A DNA stretch of 64,000 bases from the NCBI GenBank assembly GCA_000442125.1, contig KE546967.1, forward strand, positions 186,001 to 250,000, given 5' to 3'. The notes beneath the pieces are model-generated. The model had not been told where the DNA came from and made no database searches. It was given only the letters and a program-made list of their open reading frames with translations. The position numbers and the translations under genes were made by a program. The DNA is from Opeltia flavorubescens (lineage: Eukaryota > Ascomycota > Lecanoromycetes > Teloschistales > Teloschistaceae). Positions 61,347 to 64,000 of this stretch are shown here, piece after piece. The first letter of the stretch is position 1. Each line of letters starts with the position of its first letter.

Positions 61347-61839
61347 GGTGTTGGGTTCGCGTGTGCACATACAATGCTCACGCATGAAATCAAGAAGATC
61401 TTCATTCTTCCTGTCTCCAAAGAAGTTATTGATGGAGCTATAAATGAAAAAATGGGCCAGGAAACAGCCGATAAGCTTGCGTGGATGCAGTGTGATTTAT
61501 CTGATTAGAAGAAGTTCAAGTCCACGGTAGATCAGTTTCTAAGCTGGACGGAGAGGATCGATATTATAATTAACCACGCAGCTCGATGAATAATGACTTA
61601 CTAAGCCACGTATTATGGAGTTGATTGCCATGTAAGTCGTTGATACTCGTAAAATCAGTGCACATCAACTGACATGTCTTTTGCAGATGGCNATGAATCA
61701 CACGGCTCATATGCTACTCCACAGCCATCTCCTGCCAATCATGAAAATATCGGCCTCCGATGGGAATACGGTGCGGTTACTCAAGTCTAGTCTGCACGAT
61801 GACAATGATGGCCAATTAGCTGACAAGCATCTGCATTAG
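61347..61839 (+). pseudogene. Short-chain dehydrogenase (SDR) remnant, copy 2, with intron
   Basis: Exon 1 (from 61,347) reads GVGFACAHTMLTH, then IFILPVS, GQETADKLAWMQCDLSD, and RIDIIINHAAR, which is the SDR cofactor turn, the D-L-S-D adenine pocket and the N-N-A-G-like strand (here N-H-A-A). Three in-frame stops interrupt exon 1 (near 61,505, 61,588 and 61,603). An intron of 55 nt (61,632-61,686, GTAAGT to CAG, branch CTGAC) falls in phase 0, and exon 2 reads on as MxMNHTAHMLLHSHLLPIM, the helix and strand before the catalytic serine, then DGNTVRLL up to a stop at 61,837. The active-site Tyr-x-x-x-Lys is not readable. The base at 61,692 is undetermined. Confidence 0.85.
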
Positions 61840-64000
61840 GCAGTAAGAACAGCTTTTCCACAAATCGAGAGCCATAATTGTTAACCTTGTTTTGGGTACG
61901 ATGGTTACACTGAACTCGGTCGACGAGAAAAATCGCAGTCGGAGAGTAGCTGTCCTCACCTAAGAAGACAGTCTATGATGTAAACGACAATTTGCTGAAC
62001 GGGAAGTAAAGGGGATATCAAGACGGAATTATTGTAAGTAGACCTTCATAGCAAAATACACCGGAAAGAGGGGGAGTCGATTTATGCACACGTGTATGCC
62101 CAATCACATGCTGGAATACAGAAGATGGCACAGATTCTAAGAAATTCTCGAGCAAAACTTGCAGGAAGACCAGCAACGTCGAAGTAAGATGATTATACTA
62201 TCACTTCCCGTGTTTCACATTCATTGAGATGTCAAACCAGACACCATGTAATGGTCAATATTTATCGCAATAGGCTACGATCACATGTGATCTCTTGAAT
62301 TGGCGTTATTCTTAATTTCCAAACCTTGAAATTGAAGATATCTGTACTACGATTTTGAATTGCATTCCAGGTTTACCTCAGCCCGTCCCGATACGGATAT
62401 ACGGGCCAATATTCGTCGCCACTACCAGAGACAAAGCGAGCCGCCAGCTGCCATCCACAGCCAGTACCTCTGCCTTGCTCCCTGGCCTCGTTCAGGTCCC
62501 TTCTCATACGTCTTCAGCGCCAACCGACTCCATCAAATAGCCATGGGAACAAGTATCATGGGAAACCTACTGTCATCAATGGATTGCTTATTTGTGAGAC
62601 TCGAGAGCTGCTAATGCTGAACAGCGCAGCCAAAGACATTCCAGTTATTAAATTGTACGAATAATTCTAAGCAAAGCATCAAGTCCATTTTCAACGATTT
62701 CAGGACGAGATTCGGTAAAGCTGGCAGCACAACCAGTCTAAAGATTTGTGGCAGAGCCAAAGCATAGAACATTGTAACCGTAATGTCGTGGCTCTAGGGG
62801 TAAAGGACCAATTTCTCATGATTGATCCTTCTCTAGGTCGCCATTGCATATATATTCATGAAGATGGACGGCCCTTGGCACCACACCTGAAAATCAGCGT
62901 CAAAAAACTTCGTCCTAGGAAGCGTTGAGATGGGTTCAGTCGTTCTCACATACAGTTGCAATCTTGCTGACCCCTCAAGTCAACTAAGAGAATGCAGAAA
63001 TCACTCACGACTTCTCAAATCAATCTTTCGCCTTTTTACCACGGCTGTTTTATGATACGGTGGTTCCTTGTCCCCGAGACGCTTTCGAAAGAAGCTTAGG
63101 CAAGAAGTTCAGATTTTGTTCAGCTGATACAGCTGGTATTATCGGTTGGTATATAAGGCTTTACTTGTCACGAGTTGTCACCGCCGAGCAGAAAGCTGAA
63201 TCGCAACGGGGGCACAAAAATCCTGTACGATGAAGTCAGCGCTGAGAACGGGCGATCCAAAATACCGAGAGGGATATTTGTCATCGGACCTTTGTGAGAA
63301 AGCCGTCTTCTCCAGCGGCATTAGATGAGCCGCCAACGTCCCAATTGCAGAAGCTCGAAAAGACCACGATGATGGCAGCCGGCTAACTCAAGCTCAGTAA
63401 CTTATGATGCATCACGACAGCATTCAAGACATGCGAATTCGGAACTTTCGTTGCTGAAAATGATGTGTTCTACTAATCTTGCTCCAAGCTTGAGTTTGAC
63501 TTATCTACAGTCAAAGAGCATTCTAGATTCCAGGGAAGGCTGGGACCTTCGCGTGCTGAGGAGCAACGAGCGACAAATCGATAGAAAATCCTCCCATTCC
63601 GCATGAATCGAGCAGATTAAGCCATTATATCTATCAAGCAACAATGGCGAATAGCAGACGAGTCACATTACATGTGTTGGCTTTAGACCGATCATAGCAA
63701 TCAAACTTTGCAACGCCAGATACAAACCTCCAGTCGTCATATTCAGCCCTTCACCAGCGACGAAGGGTTTTACTGTTCCAATGAGGGACAAAGGAAATTC
63801 CAGAATTAAACCAGGAAAAGATAAATTTGAGAGCAGAGAATATGAAAAGCTTTGAGGAAGACTTCTTCCATCTGATGCCGTAGGTACCAATAATGTCCTA
63901 TCCATCCGCTCGTTTCGATAGGGATTGTAAGAGAAGAGAGCATTATGAACGTCTCTCGATAATACACCAATTTCAGGTCTCTGCTCATTGAGGACTTAGT
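61840..64000. other. No recognisable gene to the right edge
   Basis: A + frame, 62,360-62,614 (84 codons, Arg/Ser/Pro-rich), is G/C-richer than its surroundings. A + frame at 62,746-62,928 has no motif. On the - strand two overlapping frames, 63,988-63,806 and 63,905-63,663, contain GEGLNMTTGGLYLALQSLIA and hydrophobic stretches; they may be one decayed membrane-associated protein. No family recognised. Confidence 0.35.

Overview
The window looks like a piece of an accessory, largely decayed region from a filamentous ascomycete (Pezizomycotina; a leotiomycete-like host is a guess). The reasons are introns of 51-55 nt with GTATGT/GTAAGT-type donors, CTRAY-like branch motifs and CAG acceptors, pyrimidine-rich promoter-like stretches before CAC(A/C)ATG starts, and recognisable pieces of families common in such fungi: SNF2-type and Upf1-like helicases, a SesB-type alpha/beta hydrolase, 2EXR/F-box-like proteins, a Fic-type fragment, ankyrin and SDR fragments. 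No rRNA, convincing tRNA, CRISPR array, telomere array or recognisable transposon was found by eye. Four isolated N bases (36,534; 45,253; 58,700; 61,692) point to consensus ambiguity in the assembly.

Layout. 2-801: the one gene that reads as whole, a spliced gene of unknown function entering from the left edge. 802-4,950: no recognisable gene. 4,951-5,220: hydrolase fragment. 6,754-8,532: Upf1-like helicase remnant followed by an SNF2 helicase remnant. 9,742-9,896: first SDR remnant. 11,826-12,227: a clean ORF with a promoter-like leader. 14,130-14,411: ankyrin-like remnant. 15,698-16,726: an intron-like sequence, an ORF, and a duplicated block. 20,106-21,935: unrecognised open frames. 22,897-23,180: second Upf1-like helicase remnant. 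25,984-26,795: the longest open frames, unrecognised. 31,025-31,231 and 34,677-35,016: two 2EXR/F-box-like remnants. 38,539-38,666: two related hairpins. 41,084-42,337: remnant of a charged, coiled-coil protein. 48,801-50,052: a second SNF2 helicase remnant, with its promoter, N-terminal part and C-terminal lobe but no middle. 56,513-58,586: unrecognised open frames and a 50-nt repeat at 150-nt spacing. 60,307-61,839: unrecognised frame, a Fic-motif fragment, and the second SDR remnant with its intron.

The genes do not form an operon or obvious pathway. Nearly all recognised pieces lie on the + strand. The striking theme is repeated families: two SNF2, two Upf1-like, two SDR and two 2EXR pieces, each present twice and all broken. 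Where two copies can be compared (SDR), their differences fall mostly at third codon positions and transitions and transversions are equal in number. They therefore diverged as working genes before they decayed, and not by repeat-induced point mutation. Family calls rest on motifs read by eye; no database search was possible.
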